Assembly: GCF_013327855.1 (NCBI RefSeq)
Contig: NZ_JABUMX010000002.1
Location: forward strand, 992,001 to 1,056,000
Length of the DNA stretch: 64,000 bases
Direction of reading: 5' to 3'
Source of the DNA: Phyllobacterium pellucidum
Lineage (GTDB): Bacteria; Pseudomonadota; Alphaproteobacteria; Rhizobiales; Rhizobiaceae
The translations under genes and the position numbers were made by a program. Positions 56,724 to 64,000 of the stretch are shown one piece after another (position 1 is the first letter of the stretch; each line of letters begins with the position of its first letter). Below the pieces are notes generated by a model. It worked only from the letters and a program-made list of their open reading frames with translations. It made no database searches and had not been told where the DNA came from.

Positions 56724-57569
56724 ATGCCACGTTGTCCTTTTGCGACCTGGAAGCCGATCAGCGGTTCGTCTGGAACCTATACCGGGGGACCGTTCAAGAT
56801 CGTTCATCACACGACCGAAGGTAGTTCCGCGGAGGGCGCATTCGCCGCTTTCAAGGCGAACAGATCCGATCCGCATTTCACGGTTGATGCCACCACAATC
56901 TACCAGCACATCGATACGGACACTGCGTCACGGGCGCTCAAGAACCTCGCCGACGGTGTCCAGACGAACCGCGATTCGGCCATCCAGATCGAAGTCGTAG
57001 GGTTCGCCCACCGGCCAAAAATTCGCGCCACCCTCGATAATGTTCGACGGCTTTGCCGCTGGCTCGAAGCCACCCATTCCATTCCGAAAGTCTGGCCGAA
57101 TGGCTTGCCCAAGCCTGCGGTCAACGGGCAGGACCCGGGCGGCCATAACCGCAACGCTAGCATCTGGGATACGAAGGGCGGCCATTACGGCCACAGCAAC
57201 GTGCCGGAAAATACCCACTGGGACCCGGCCTACACCAAGCCGGAAGTCGATTACCTGATGCTTGAAGATACGGAGGGACCGGAGGTCGTGGAGGGGCTGG
57301 AAACCATTCCGTTTTCCGATCCCGGGCTTGAAAGCGACCATTCGCATATGCCGGACCATGCCGATCCGCAAGGCACGCATACTGAAATGCCGGCAAGGCG
57401 ACCGGCACGTGCCCGGGCCAAGCCGGCTGCAAAGGCGCCTTCGCGACCTAAGAAGTCCGTCAAGTTCGACGAGAGCCCCGTGGGCACAGTCAAGGTCGCA
57501 AGGGCAGCCGGAACGAAGAAGGCCCCGCGGACGCCTGTAAGGGACAAGGCGCCGCGGAAGATCGACTAG
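56724..57569 (+). CDS. N-acetylmuramoyl-L-alanine amidase / peptidoglycan recognition-like protein
   Basis: The 281-residue protein has an amidase_2-type domain at residues 1-180 with zinc ligands in KIVHHTTEG (His28/29), His157 (GHSNVPENTHWDP) and Asp167. It would cleave the bond between MurNAc and L-Ala. The final 100 residues are disordered and rich in Lys, Arg, Pro and Ala (RPARARAKPAAKAPSRPKKS). There is no signal peptide, so export would need a lysis event, a holin-like partner or another route. It is the third gene of the operon with the protease-nuclease. Confidence 0.85.
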   Translation: MPRCPFATWKPISGSSGTYTGGPFKIVHHTTEGSSAEGAFAAFKANRSDPHFTVDATTIYQHIDTDTASRALKNLADGVQTNRDSAIQIEVVGFAHRPKIRATLDNVRRLCRWLEATHSIPKVWPNGLPKPAVNGQDPGGHNRNASIWDTKGGHYGHSNVPENTHWDPAYTKPEVDYLMLEDTEGPEVVEGLETIPFSDPGLESDHSHMPDHADPQGTHTEMPARRPARARAKPAAKAPSRPKKSVKFDESPVGTVKVARAAGTKKAPRTPVRDKAPRKID

Positions 57570-57574
57570 GCCTT

Positions 57575-58513
57575 CTAGGCGGCGCAGGCTTCGCAAATGG
57601 CGGCGACGTGCCGATGGTCGGTGCCGCAGCACCCGCCGAGGACGCGCATCCGCGGAAACGCCCGGGTCAGCGCTTGATAGCGGCGTCCCAGATCGAGTGG
57701 ATCGCCCGCGTCGAGCGTGGTCGAGTCGTCGAGCTCAGCGTGACTTTTGGTCGAAGCATTGGCTCTCAGGCCGCCAATGCGGCGGGTCCACGCTTCGCCT
57801 TGCTCCAGGACCTGCGCGAAGTGCGTGGGATGCGCACAATTGATCATGTAGTATTGCGGCGAACCACCCGTCGCCTCGTCGACCCGTTCGATCGCTTCCC
57901 GCAGAGACAAACCCGTCACCAGCTTGCCATCGGTTTCCACCGTGAATGATATCACACAAGGCATTTCATTGGCTCGGGCGGCGCGCGCGATGCCGATCGC
58001 TTCGTTGTAGTTGGTAAGCGTGTAGGCGGCGACCAGATCGGCTTCGGTATCGGCAAAGGTTGCGATCTGCGCGGCATGATAGGCCTCGGCCTCATCGGCA
58101 TTCATATTGCCGGCCTTGTAGCCGTCGCCGCGCGGACCGATTGCGCCGCTGATGACGCAGGGCGTTGCAGGCGTTTCATATTCCTGACGAAGTTCGGCAA
58201 GCAGGTCCACCGAACGGCGGTTGACGGGGTCCAGGTCGGCGGGGCCGTAGCCGAGCTTGGCGCCCCAGTCCGCGTTTGCCCGCCATGTCGGCGTGTCGAG
58301 GATGAAGCCGGTACCGTTCTCTTTCGCCACTTCAAGATAGCGAACATAGTAGTCTTTGAGATGCTGCCGTCCCTCGTCGGTCAACATCAATACGAATGCG
58401 GCAAATTCCGGCAGCTCAATGCCTTCCAGGAATATGAGTGTCGTTTCCATCCCCCCATCGCTGAGGAAAAGGCTGCCGGAAAGCTGCGGCAGATTCTGGC
58501 GATATTTTGCCAT
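57575..58513 (-). CDS. Homocysteine S-methyltransferase family protein
   Basis: The 312-residue enzyme shows the family's DGGMETTLIF start, the Zn-binding Cys in MINCAHPTHF and the late pair in VLGGCCGTDHRHVAAI. It is of the stand-alone BHMT/MmuM class, transferring methyl groups from betaine, S-methylmethionine or a related donor to homocysteine. ATG 58513 follows GGAGACG. It diverges from the TetR gene and converges on the amidase with five bases between stops. Confidence 0.88.
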   Translation of the reverse strand: MAKYRQNLPQLSGSLFLSDGGMETTLIFLEGIELPEFAAFVLMLTDEGRQHLKDYYVRYLEVAKENGTGFILDTPTWRANADWGAKLGYGPADLDPVNRRSVDLLAELRQEYETPATPCVISGAIGPRGDGYKAGNMNADEAEAYHAAQIATFADTEADLVAAYTLTNYNEAIGIARAARANEMPCVISFTVETDGKLVTGLSLREAIERVDEATGGSPQYYMINCAHPTHFAQVLEQGEAWTRRIGGLRANASTKSHAELDDSTTLDAGDPLDLGRRYQALTRAFPRMRVLGGCCGTDHRHVAAICEACAA

Positions 58514-58713
58514 GATCGTCTCCAAGGTTACTGCCGCACTCCCCGGTCATTTGACCCTTGTCGGCATGGTCCTTTTTGCGCTCTTTGGGCTGCACGATCT
58601 AGAACGCTTGCGGTGCGGCGGCGGATCAGCTGATAAACCTGTTGTAATTTCAGAGACTTAGCTGCCGCAATGGCCGGGATCGCCCTTTCCATGCTATGCT
58701 CACCAATCGCAAA

Positions 58714-58732
58714 ACTGTATCGACGGTACAGT
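58714..58732. promoter_or_regulatory. 19-base palindrome, candidate TetR operator
   Basis: actgta-t-cg-a-cg-g-tacagt is symmetrical except for one pair, and lies 16 bases before the TetR start codon, as expected for autorepression. The divergent methyltransferase gene could also be regulated. Confidence 0.65.
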
Positions 58733-58748
58733 AGTTCTGGGGGAGGCC

Positions 58749-59408
58749 ATGGGCAAGGGCGCGGAAACCCGCGAACGGATCATCGAAATCGCAGAAGCTT
58801 CGGTCCTCGCCAAGGGGTTCGGCGCAACGTCGATCGAAGAGATCATTGTCGAGGCTGGTATCACCAAGAGCGGCTTCTTCTATCACTTCAAGGACAAGAA
58901 CGAACTCGCGCACAAGATGGTTCGGCGCTACGTTGACGAGAACAATCGCGTTTTCGACGAGATTTTCGAACGCGGCCATCAATTGTCAGATGATCCGCTT
59001 CAAGCCTTCCTTATCAGCCTCAAGCTTCTTGCAGAAACCATGTCCGACCTTCCGAGCGGGCATCCCGGCTGCCTCATTGCCAGCATCTGCTACCAGGAAA
59101 GGCTCTTCGATCGCGATGTGCGCAATCTTATCGCCCAATCGGTAAAGGAATGGCACATGCGCTTCCGGGCGATACTCGACGACATTGCCGTTGTTCACCG
59201 CCCGCGCGATGCGATCGATCTCGGCGATGTGGCCGACATGCTCTCATGCATTGTCGACGGCGCGATCATCATGTCGAAGGCGCTCAACGATCCGAAGCGT
59301 ATCGAACGTCAGGTGCTGGCATTTCGCAGCTTCGTCAAACTGTTGTTTTCGCCCGCAACCGCCCAGCTCGAAAAACCACCTGTTCCAGACAGCATACAGG
59401 CCGCATGA
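58749..59408 (+). CDS. TetR/AcrR family transcriptional regulator
   Basis: The 219-residue protein has the N-terminal TetR helix-turn-helix (TRERIIEIAEASVLAKGFGA, TSIEEIIVEAGITKSGFFYH) and an alpha-helical ligand domain with SGHPGCLIASICYQERLF. GGGGGAGG precedes ATG 58749. The palindrome just upstream suggests autoregulation. The ligand is unknown; the MaoC hydratase gene follows 94 bases downstream, and may be controlled by it. Confidence 0.92.
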   Translation: MGKGAETRERIIEIAEASVLAKGFGATSIEEIIVEAGITKSGFFYHFKDKNELAHKMVRRYVDENNRVFDEIFERGHQLSDDPLQAFLISLKLLAETMSDLPSGHPGCLIASICYQERLFDRDVRNLIAQSVKEWHMRFRAILDDIAVVHRPRDAIDLGDVADMLSCIVDGAIIMSKALNDPKRIERQVLAFRSFVKLLFSPATAQLEKPPVPDSIQAA

Positions 59409-59502
59409 GATGGTGCTCCTTTATGACGGGATGACATTCACGCCATAACCCGCTATCGAACAGCCTTAAATAGATCACAAGACGTTCGGAAAGCGCGAAG
59501 TT

Positions 59503-59985
59503 ATGAAGGAAGCGATTTCACTCAAGCAGTTGAAGGAAGCGGTTGGCACCGAGGTCGGCTGCTCGGAGTGGCGGGTGGTCAGCCAGGAAATGATCAACCA
59601 GTTCGCAGATGCCACAGATGACCACCAGTTCATCCATACCGATCCGGAGCGCGCAGAGAAGGAAACGCCCTTCGGCGGGACGATCGCCCACGGTTTCCTG
59701 ACGATTTCGCTGCTTTCGACGCTCGCTTATGAAGCCTTGCCGATGCTTGAGGGCGCGACCATGGGCATCAATTACGGTTTCGACAAGGTTCGGTTCATGG
59801 CGCCCGTAAAGTCCGGCAAGCGGGTTCGCGCCCGCTTCAAGCTCGCGGACGCCGATATCCGCCCTTCGGGCCGCGTGCTCAACAATTACGAAGTGACCCT
59901 GGAAATCGAGAACTCGCTCAAGCCTGCGCTGGTCGCCAATTGGCTGACCATCGCGGTCCTCGAAAATCCACCTGAAATGGATTGA
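59503..59985 (+). CDS. MaoC family (R)-specific enoyl-CoA hydratase-like protein
   Basis: The 160-residue protein has the hot-dog-fold hydratase 2 motif: MINQFADATDDHQFIHTDPE with the catalytic Asp and His, and GGTIAHGFLTISLLSTL. It is close to the MaoC/NodN type. It hydrates trans-2-enoyl-CoA to (R)-3-hydroxyacyl-CoA; whether it feeds polymer synthesis or another pathway cannot be read here. It converges on the membrane hydrolase gene. Confidence 0.9.
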   Translation: MKEAISLKQLKEAVGTEVGCSEWRVVSQEMINQFADATDDHQFIHTDPERAEKETPFGGTIAHGFLTISLLSTLAYEALPMLEGATMGINYGFDKVRFMAPVKSGKRVRARFKLADADIRPSGRVLNNYEVTLEIENSLKPALVANWLTIAVLENPPEMD

Positions 59986-60001
59986 ACGGCGAGCGCTTGC
60001 C

Positions 60002-61180
60002 TCAAGCGGCGAGCTTGCCTTCCAGATCGAGCGGCGCCGCCACCCCCTTGTATTTCGTCACCAGATCCTTGAACGGAAACGGCCCCTGCACGAACATGCC
60101 CATGTCGTAGGGGTTGCGAATCTGTGCGCCTTTGAGGAACAACAGGTGCATCTTGAAGAAGTTTTTCCTGGCACGGACGTAACGCTTTGCGCTGTGGATG
60201 CGCTTGAAACGAATGCGCTCGATGACCGGAGCCCGACGCGGCTTGATACCAAGAGCCACTGCCGGATCGGATTTGTAGAAATGCACGATGTCGGTGACCG
60301 TCTGGAACTCCGCCCACAGGACCGGGCTCTCTTGCATGACCACACGCACATCTTCGCGCAAACCATTGGCGCGCGGATGCAGGGCGATCATCAGCAGGCA
60401 GGAACCCGCAGCGACCAGCGACACCGGCTTGCGCCTGAGCAATTCCGGATCGATGCGCCATACGTCAGCGATGGCCTCGACCGCAGGCACCGTACCTAGA
60501 CTATGGGCGATAATGACGACCTCGTCAGCGTCGGTCGCTCGTAGCTTCTCGGCAAGGTTGGCTGCAAAGGCCTTGCGGCGTTGGTTGAGAGCGGTACTAC
60601 GGCCGTAAATGCGGTCGGAAGCTGCCGCCCAATCGTCGAGCAAGTATGAGAAGAACACCTTCTCCCCCGGCCAACGGATGAGCACCCGGCCAATCACGAG
60701 CGCAAGCGGCACCGTCCATAGAAGGTGAAGCTTGCTGCCCTCGGCGAGCAAGGGAAAGAGCCCGACCGCCAGCGCGGCAAGCGTCACGAAGCACGCATAG
60801 GCGAAGGGCCAGAGAAAGAAGATGCAGAAGCGCCAGCTGGTGCGCAGATATCGCCAGAAGGTGCCGGTCAACAAAATGTCAAGGAACGCCATGAGACCGG
60901 TTGCGAAGCGCGTCACGACGTTGCGCGCTGCATAGGCGTCGAAGATATCGGCCGAACCGTACTGGCAGAATTTCGTTTCGGTTTTCCAGTCACTGCCGCG
61001 CGTCGTGATGTCCATGGACGCGATGTTGTCGCACTCGGCAACCATCGGGCCGGCAGCGGTTCTTGCGCCCCAGAGCTTGTTGAAATCCGCGGCGCTATTG
61101 AGATAACGCCCGCGCACCGCATCAGGGTGCAGGCCCTCATAGCCGGTAAAATTGATGACGAGACGCTTTCTGACGGCCAT
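60002..61180 (-). CDS. Membrane-associated alpha/beta hydrolase-like protein
   Basis: The 392-residue protein has two transmembrane helices at about residues 116-165 (FCIFFLWPFAYACFVTLAAL, LLWTVPLALVIGRVLI), then a hydrolase-like region with VVIIAHSLGTVPAVEAIADV, a typical nucleophile elbow (AHSLG). The first residues (VINFTGYEGLHPDAVRGRY) are conserved in homologs from Hyphomicrobiales as far as I recall. No clear acid/His pair was assigned, so enzyme activity is uncertain. It converges on the MaoC gene. Confidence 0.72.
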   Translation of the reverse strand: MAVRKRLVINFTGYEGLHPDAVRGRYLNSAADFNKLWGARTAAGPMVAECDNIASMDITTRGSDWKTETKFCQYGSADIFDAYAARNVVTRFATGLMAFLDILLTGTFWRYLRTSWRFCIFFLWPFAYACFVTLAALAVGLFPLLAEGSKLHLLWTVPLALVIGRVLIRWPGEKVFFSYLLDDWAAASDRIYGRSTALNQRRKAFAANLAEKLRATDADEVVIIAHSLGTVPAVEAIADVWRIDPELLRRKPVSLVAAGSCLLMIALHPRANGLREDVRVVMQESPVLWAEFQTVTDIVHFYKSDPAVALGIKPRRAPVIERIRFKRIHSAKRYVRARKNFFKMHLLFLKGAQIRNPYDMGMFVQGPFPFKDLVTKYKGVAAPLDLEGKLAA

Positions 61181-61348
61181 TTCACTTCTCTCGGCAAAGA
61201 GACCACGCGAAATCGGCAGTCATCACAATAGCTGCAAATGCGGCAGCCACCCAAAGTGGAAGGCCGCGCCGCATGATCGCGCCGTTTACATGAAAATGGC
61301 CGGACTGCACAACCGGACCTTCATGCAGTCCAAAAAATCAGCCGTCGA

Positions 61349-61903
61349 TCAGACCCAGATGTCGCGCGCCGATACCTGCAGGAAAGCAAAAGCATAGGGC
61401 GAGAACGAGCGCCAGCATTCGACGCGGAATGTATTTTCCGCCGTGCGCCAAAGGACGACCTCGATCTTGCCGAGAACCGTGCGGGAGGCGGCCCCCACCG
61501 GGAAGGCGCGTTCCGAAAGGTCCTGAGGACAGCCGCCATTGACGACGCCTTCCGCCCCTTTGCCCGAAACGATGATCCCGACATTGCGATGGGAAACGTC
61601 GACTGCCGAATGCAGTACCTTGGCCTTGGCGAGGTCCGCAACGAGGTTGCTTTCGCCGTCGTCGATGATCAGCCACTCGTCGGGGCCAAGCCACAAGGCG
61701 GCGCGGCTCCCATTCACTGCGGTCGATTTTGGTTTTGTCGGTAGCGCCAGACCGAGTGCTTTCGAAAGAGCAGCGACAGCGTCCGGGCGGGCCCGCAGCG
61801 AGACACGTGTCGCATTATCAGCCAGCGTCACCGAGACCGCGGCCGGACCGGTGCGACCCGACTGCAACGGATGCAAGCGTGTTGCCTGGATCGTCTCAAC
61901 CAT
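61349..61903 (-). CDS. soxG: Sarcosine oxidase gamma subunit
   Basis: The 184-residue protein matches SoxG: ALWLGPDEWLIIDDG, VDVSHRNVGIIVSG, LNGGCPQDLSERAFP-type GVVNGGCPQDLSERAFPVGA and RTVLGKIEVVLWRT, ending WRSFSPYAFAFLQVSARD. It is one of four subunits of the enzyme that oxidises sarcosine to glycine, forming 5,10-methylene-THF and peroxide. Its start overlaps the soxA stop by eight bases, so translation is coupled. Confidence 0.94.
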   Translation of the reverse strand: MVETIQATRLHPLQSGRTGPAAVSVTLADNATRVSLRARPDAVAALSKALGLALPTKPKSTAVNGSRAALWLGPDEWLIIDDGESNLVADLAKAKVLHSAVDVSHRNVGIIVSGKGAEGVVNGGCPQDLSERAFPVGAASRTVLGKIEVVLWRTAENTFRVECWRSFSPYAFAFLQVSARDIWV

Positions 61904-64000
61904 TCAAACGCTCTCCCTTCTCATCGAAGAATACAGTTCCGGTGACTTCCACTTCGATCACTCCATTCGGCATCGGCACATAGAGCGTCTCGCCGAGCCG
62001 CTTCGTGCCATCGATAACCAGCGCGAGGGCGATGGAGCGGCCGCAATTTTCCGACCAGTAGGATGAAGTCACATGTCCGATCATTGTCATCGGCACAGGC
62101 TGGTTCGGATTGGCAACGATCTGCGCGCCTTCCTCCAGCACCACCTTCGGATCAACGGTCTTGAGACCGACGAGCTGCTTGCGTCCCGGAGTGACGAGAT
62201 CGCGGCGCAAGAGCCCGCGAATACCGACATAGTCGGTCTTGTTCTTGCCAATGGCCCAAGTCAGCCCGGCATCCTGCGGCGTCACCGTGCCGTCGGTATC
62301 CTGACCAACGATAATGTAGCCCTTCTCGGCGCGCAGGATATGCATCGCCTCGGTGCCATATGGCGTCAGGCCAAGCGGCTTGCCGCGTTCGTAGATCGCT
62401 TCCCAGACCGCCTGCCCGTAATCGGCCGGAACGTTGATTTCGTAGCCCGTTTCGCCAGTGAACGACATGCGGAACAACCGCGTGGGCACGCCGCAAATCT
62501 TGCCTTCGCGCACGCTCATGTGCGGCATGGCTTCATTGGACATGTCGATTCCTTCGACCAGCGGCGCGATGATCTCGCGCGACCTTGGCCCCTGCACGGC
62601 AATAACCCCCCATTGCTCGGTGGTCGAGGTAAGCCACACATCAAGGTGCGGGAACTCGGTCTGCAGGTAGTCTTCCATGTGGTTCATGACGCGGGGCGCA
62701 CCACCGGTCGTCGTCGTGACGTGGAAGCGGTCCTCGGCGAGGCGGCCGACAACACCGTCATCGTAGATGAACCCGTCTTCCCGCAGCATGATGCCGTAGC
62801 GCAGGCGCCCGACTCCAAGCTTTTCCCATGGATTGGTGTAAAGCAGTTCAAGGAACTTCGCCGCATCGGGGCCAACAACCTCGATCTTTCCAAGTGTCGA
62901 GGCATCGAAAATGCCGGCCTCAGTGCGAACGGCAACGCATTCGCGGTTGACCGCGGCATGCATATCCTCGCCGGCCTGCGGATAATACCAGGCACGCTTC
63001 CACTGGCCGACATCCTCAAAGGCAGCGCCCTGCGCCGCATGCCAGGCGTGCATCGGTGTGCGCCGGGTCGGATCGAAAAGATCGTGCCGCGCATGATTGA
63101 CGATGGTGCCGAACGTCACCGGCGTGAACGGGGCGCGGAACGTTGTGAGGCCCACGGCCGGGATCGGCTTGTTGAGGGCCTCGGCAGCGATGGCAAGGCC
63201 GTGCAGGTTCGATGTCTTGCCCTGGTCGGTCGCCATGCCGTTCGTCGTGAAGCGCTTGACGTGTTCAATCGAGTGCATGCCTTCGCGCACGGCGAGCCGG
63301 ACATCCTTGGCCGTGACATCGTTCTGAAAATCGACGAAAGCCTTGACCGTCGTGTCTGGGCCAGCGCCGGCAGCCGAGCCGATCATCCCGCCGATCCAGC
63401 TGGCACTGCCGGTGGCGGTCAATGATACCGGCGTACCCTTGCCGGCAAAGCCCGCCTGCTCGGCCGACGATCCGCCGGCGGCGATGGCCTCATTGATCAC
63501 GTCCTGCAAGCCGTCCGTGCCGTTGCAGGCACCGACCGACAGGCAGTCCTGCGCGTAGGTGCCGGGAAGAAACCTCTCGTTTGCCGCGTCCCACGCCACC
63601 TTGCCGCGCGACTGCGAGAAGAGGTGAACGGAGGGCGTCCAGCCCGCGGAGACGATCACGGCATCGACCGCGACCTTGCGCTCGCTGCCGCCCCTGTTGG
63701 GCTTGATCAGCATCGATGAAACACGACGCTTGCCGCCGGCGCTGAAGACCGCATGTCCCGGCAGTACCTCGATACCCAGCGATCGCGCTTCCTCGACGAT
63801 GGCCGATTTCGGGTTGTCGCGCGTATCGACGATGATCGGAACGTCGATCCCGGCCCGCTTCAGGTCGATCGCTGCCGCGTAGGCCGAGTCGTTGGCCGTG
63901 TAGACGCCAACCTTGCGGCCGATCGCAACACCGTAATGATTGAGGAACATGCGCGCAGCCGAAGCCAGCATGACGCCCGGACGGTCATTATTCGCAAAAA
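61896..64000 (-). CDS. soxA: Sarcosine oxidase alpha subunit (partial, 5' end missing)
   Basis: About 701 codons are visible, and the frame is open to the right edge (the sequence ...FANNDRPGVMLASAARMFLNHYG runs off). The visible part covers the late dinucleotide-binding region, the conserved CNGTDGLQDVINEAIAAGGS, and the C-terminal aminomethyltransferase-like folate domain (YTNPWEKLGVGRLRYGIMLRE, GETGYEINVP, GLTPYGTEAMHILRAEKGYI). It belongs with soxG, which follows directly; soxB and soxD are expected just beyond the edge. A methionine at 63971 is internal, not the start. Confidence 0.95.
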   Translation of the reverse strand, partial: FANNDRPGVMLASAARMFLNHYGVAIGRKVGVYTANDSAYAAAIDLKRAGIDVPIIVDTRDNPKSAIVEEARSLGIEVLPGHAVFSAGGKRRVSSMLIKPNRGGSERKVAVDAVIVSAGWTPSVHLFSQSRGKVAWDAANERFLPGTYAQDCLSVGACNGTDGLQDVINEAIAAGGSSAEQAGFAGKGTPVSLTATGSASWIGGMIGSAAGAGPDTTVKAFVDFQNDVTAKDVRLAVREGMHSIEHVKRFTTNGMATDQGKTSNLHGLAIAAEALNKPIPAVGLTTFRAPFTPVTFGTIVNHARHDLFDPTRRTPMHAWHAAQGAAFEDVGQWKRAWYYPQAGEDMHAAVNRECVAVRTEAGIFDASTLGKIEVVGPDAAKFLELLYTNPWEKLGVGRLRYGIMLREDGFIYDDGVVGRLAEDRFHVTTTTGGAPRVMNHMEDYLQTEFPHLDVWLTSTTEQWGVIAVQGPRSREIIAPLVEGIDMSNEAMPHMSVREGKICGVPTRLFRMSFTGETGYEINVPADYGQAVWEAIYERGKPLGLTPYGTEAMHILRAEKGYIIVGQDTDGTVTPQDAGLTWAIGKNKTDYVGIRGLLRRDLVTPGRKQLVGLKTVDPKVVLEEGAQIVANPNQPVPMTMIGHVTSSYWSENCGRSIALALVIDGTKRLGETLYVPMPNGVIEVEVTGTVFFDEKGERLNG

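Overview
The window is a piece of chromosome from an alphaproteobacterium of the order Hyphomicrobiales (Rhizobiales), most likely in or near the Brucellaceae or Phyllobacteriaceae. The evidence is the gene content: an Omp10-type lipoprotein close to the Brucella protein, homospermidine synthase with a group IV ornithine decarboxylase, CpdR, heterotetrameric sarcosine oxidase, a speF-type leader, an MmgR-type small RNA, and many short palindromic intergenic repeats with the core cctcggg..cccgagg. The genus cannot be fixed by reading alone.

Bases 1-17000 are ordinary chromosome. They hold the 5' part of an ornithine/lysine decarboxylase with a long leader, an amidase, a LysR regulator, a DUF1007/NicO metal transport pair behind a candidate Zur box, a GNAT acetyltransferase, an aminotransferase, a UshA-like nucleotidase with a LysM tail, omp10, homospermidine synthase, a DUF3445/PepF pair and a secreted M15-like peptidase. 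Decarboxylase and homospermidine synthase together make homospermidine from ornithine. Bases 17000-31700 contain a repeat-rich spacer, KDPG aldolase, TrhO, a DUF533 protein, ferrochelatase, an SPFH/NfeD pair, arabinose-5-phosphate isomerase, an outer-membrane barrel, an IS110 element inserted exactly inside a palindromic repeat, GalU, a lytic transglycosylase, a DUF459 SGNH hydrolase and a small lipoprotein. Bases 31800-44800 contain glutamate synthase (gltBD), threonine aldolase, a small heat-shock protein behind a likely RNA thermometer, a lysophospholipase-like hydrolase, HisN, an MmgR-like sRNA, an N-formylglutamate amidohydrolase, CpdR and tRNA-Val.

Bases 44800-57570 are an accessory island and the most interesting part. 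After tRNA-Val comes a BrnT/BrnA toxin-antitoxin pair with a perfect palindromic operator. Then comes what looks like a multi-component conflict or signalling system. On the minus strand is a tightly coupled operon: an EAD1-like adaptor protein, a membrane-anchored nSTAND1-type NTPase, a 90-residue RiPP precursor ending in six aromatic-x-Asn repeats, and a radical SAM/SPASM maturase expected to turn those repeats into three-residue cyclophanes. Converging on it is a trypsin-like protease carrying the same EAD1-like adaptor. Diverging from it is a second operon: a small membrane protein, a trypsin-DNA/RNA endonuclease fusion and a peptidoglycan amidase. I infer that the shared adaptor brings protease and scaffold together under control of the NTPase. 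No experimental precedent for this exact combination is known to me.

Bases 57570-64000 return to ordinary chromosome: a homocysteine methyltransferase-family enzyme, a TetR regulator with a palindromic operator, a MaoC hydratase, a membrane hydrolase-like protein, and soxG/soxA, with soxA cut by the right edge.
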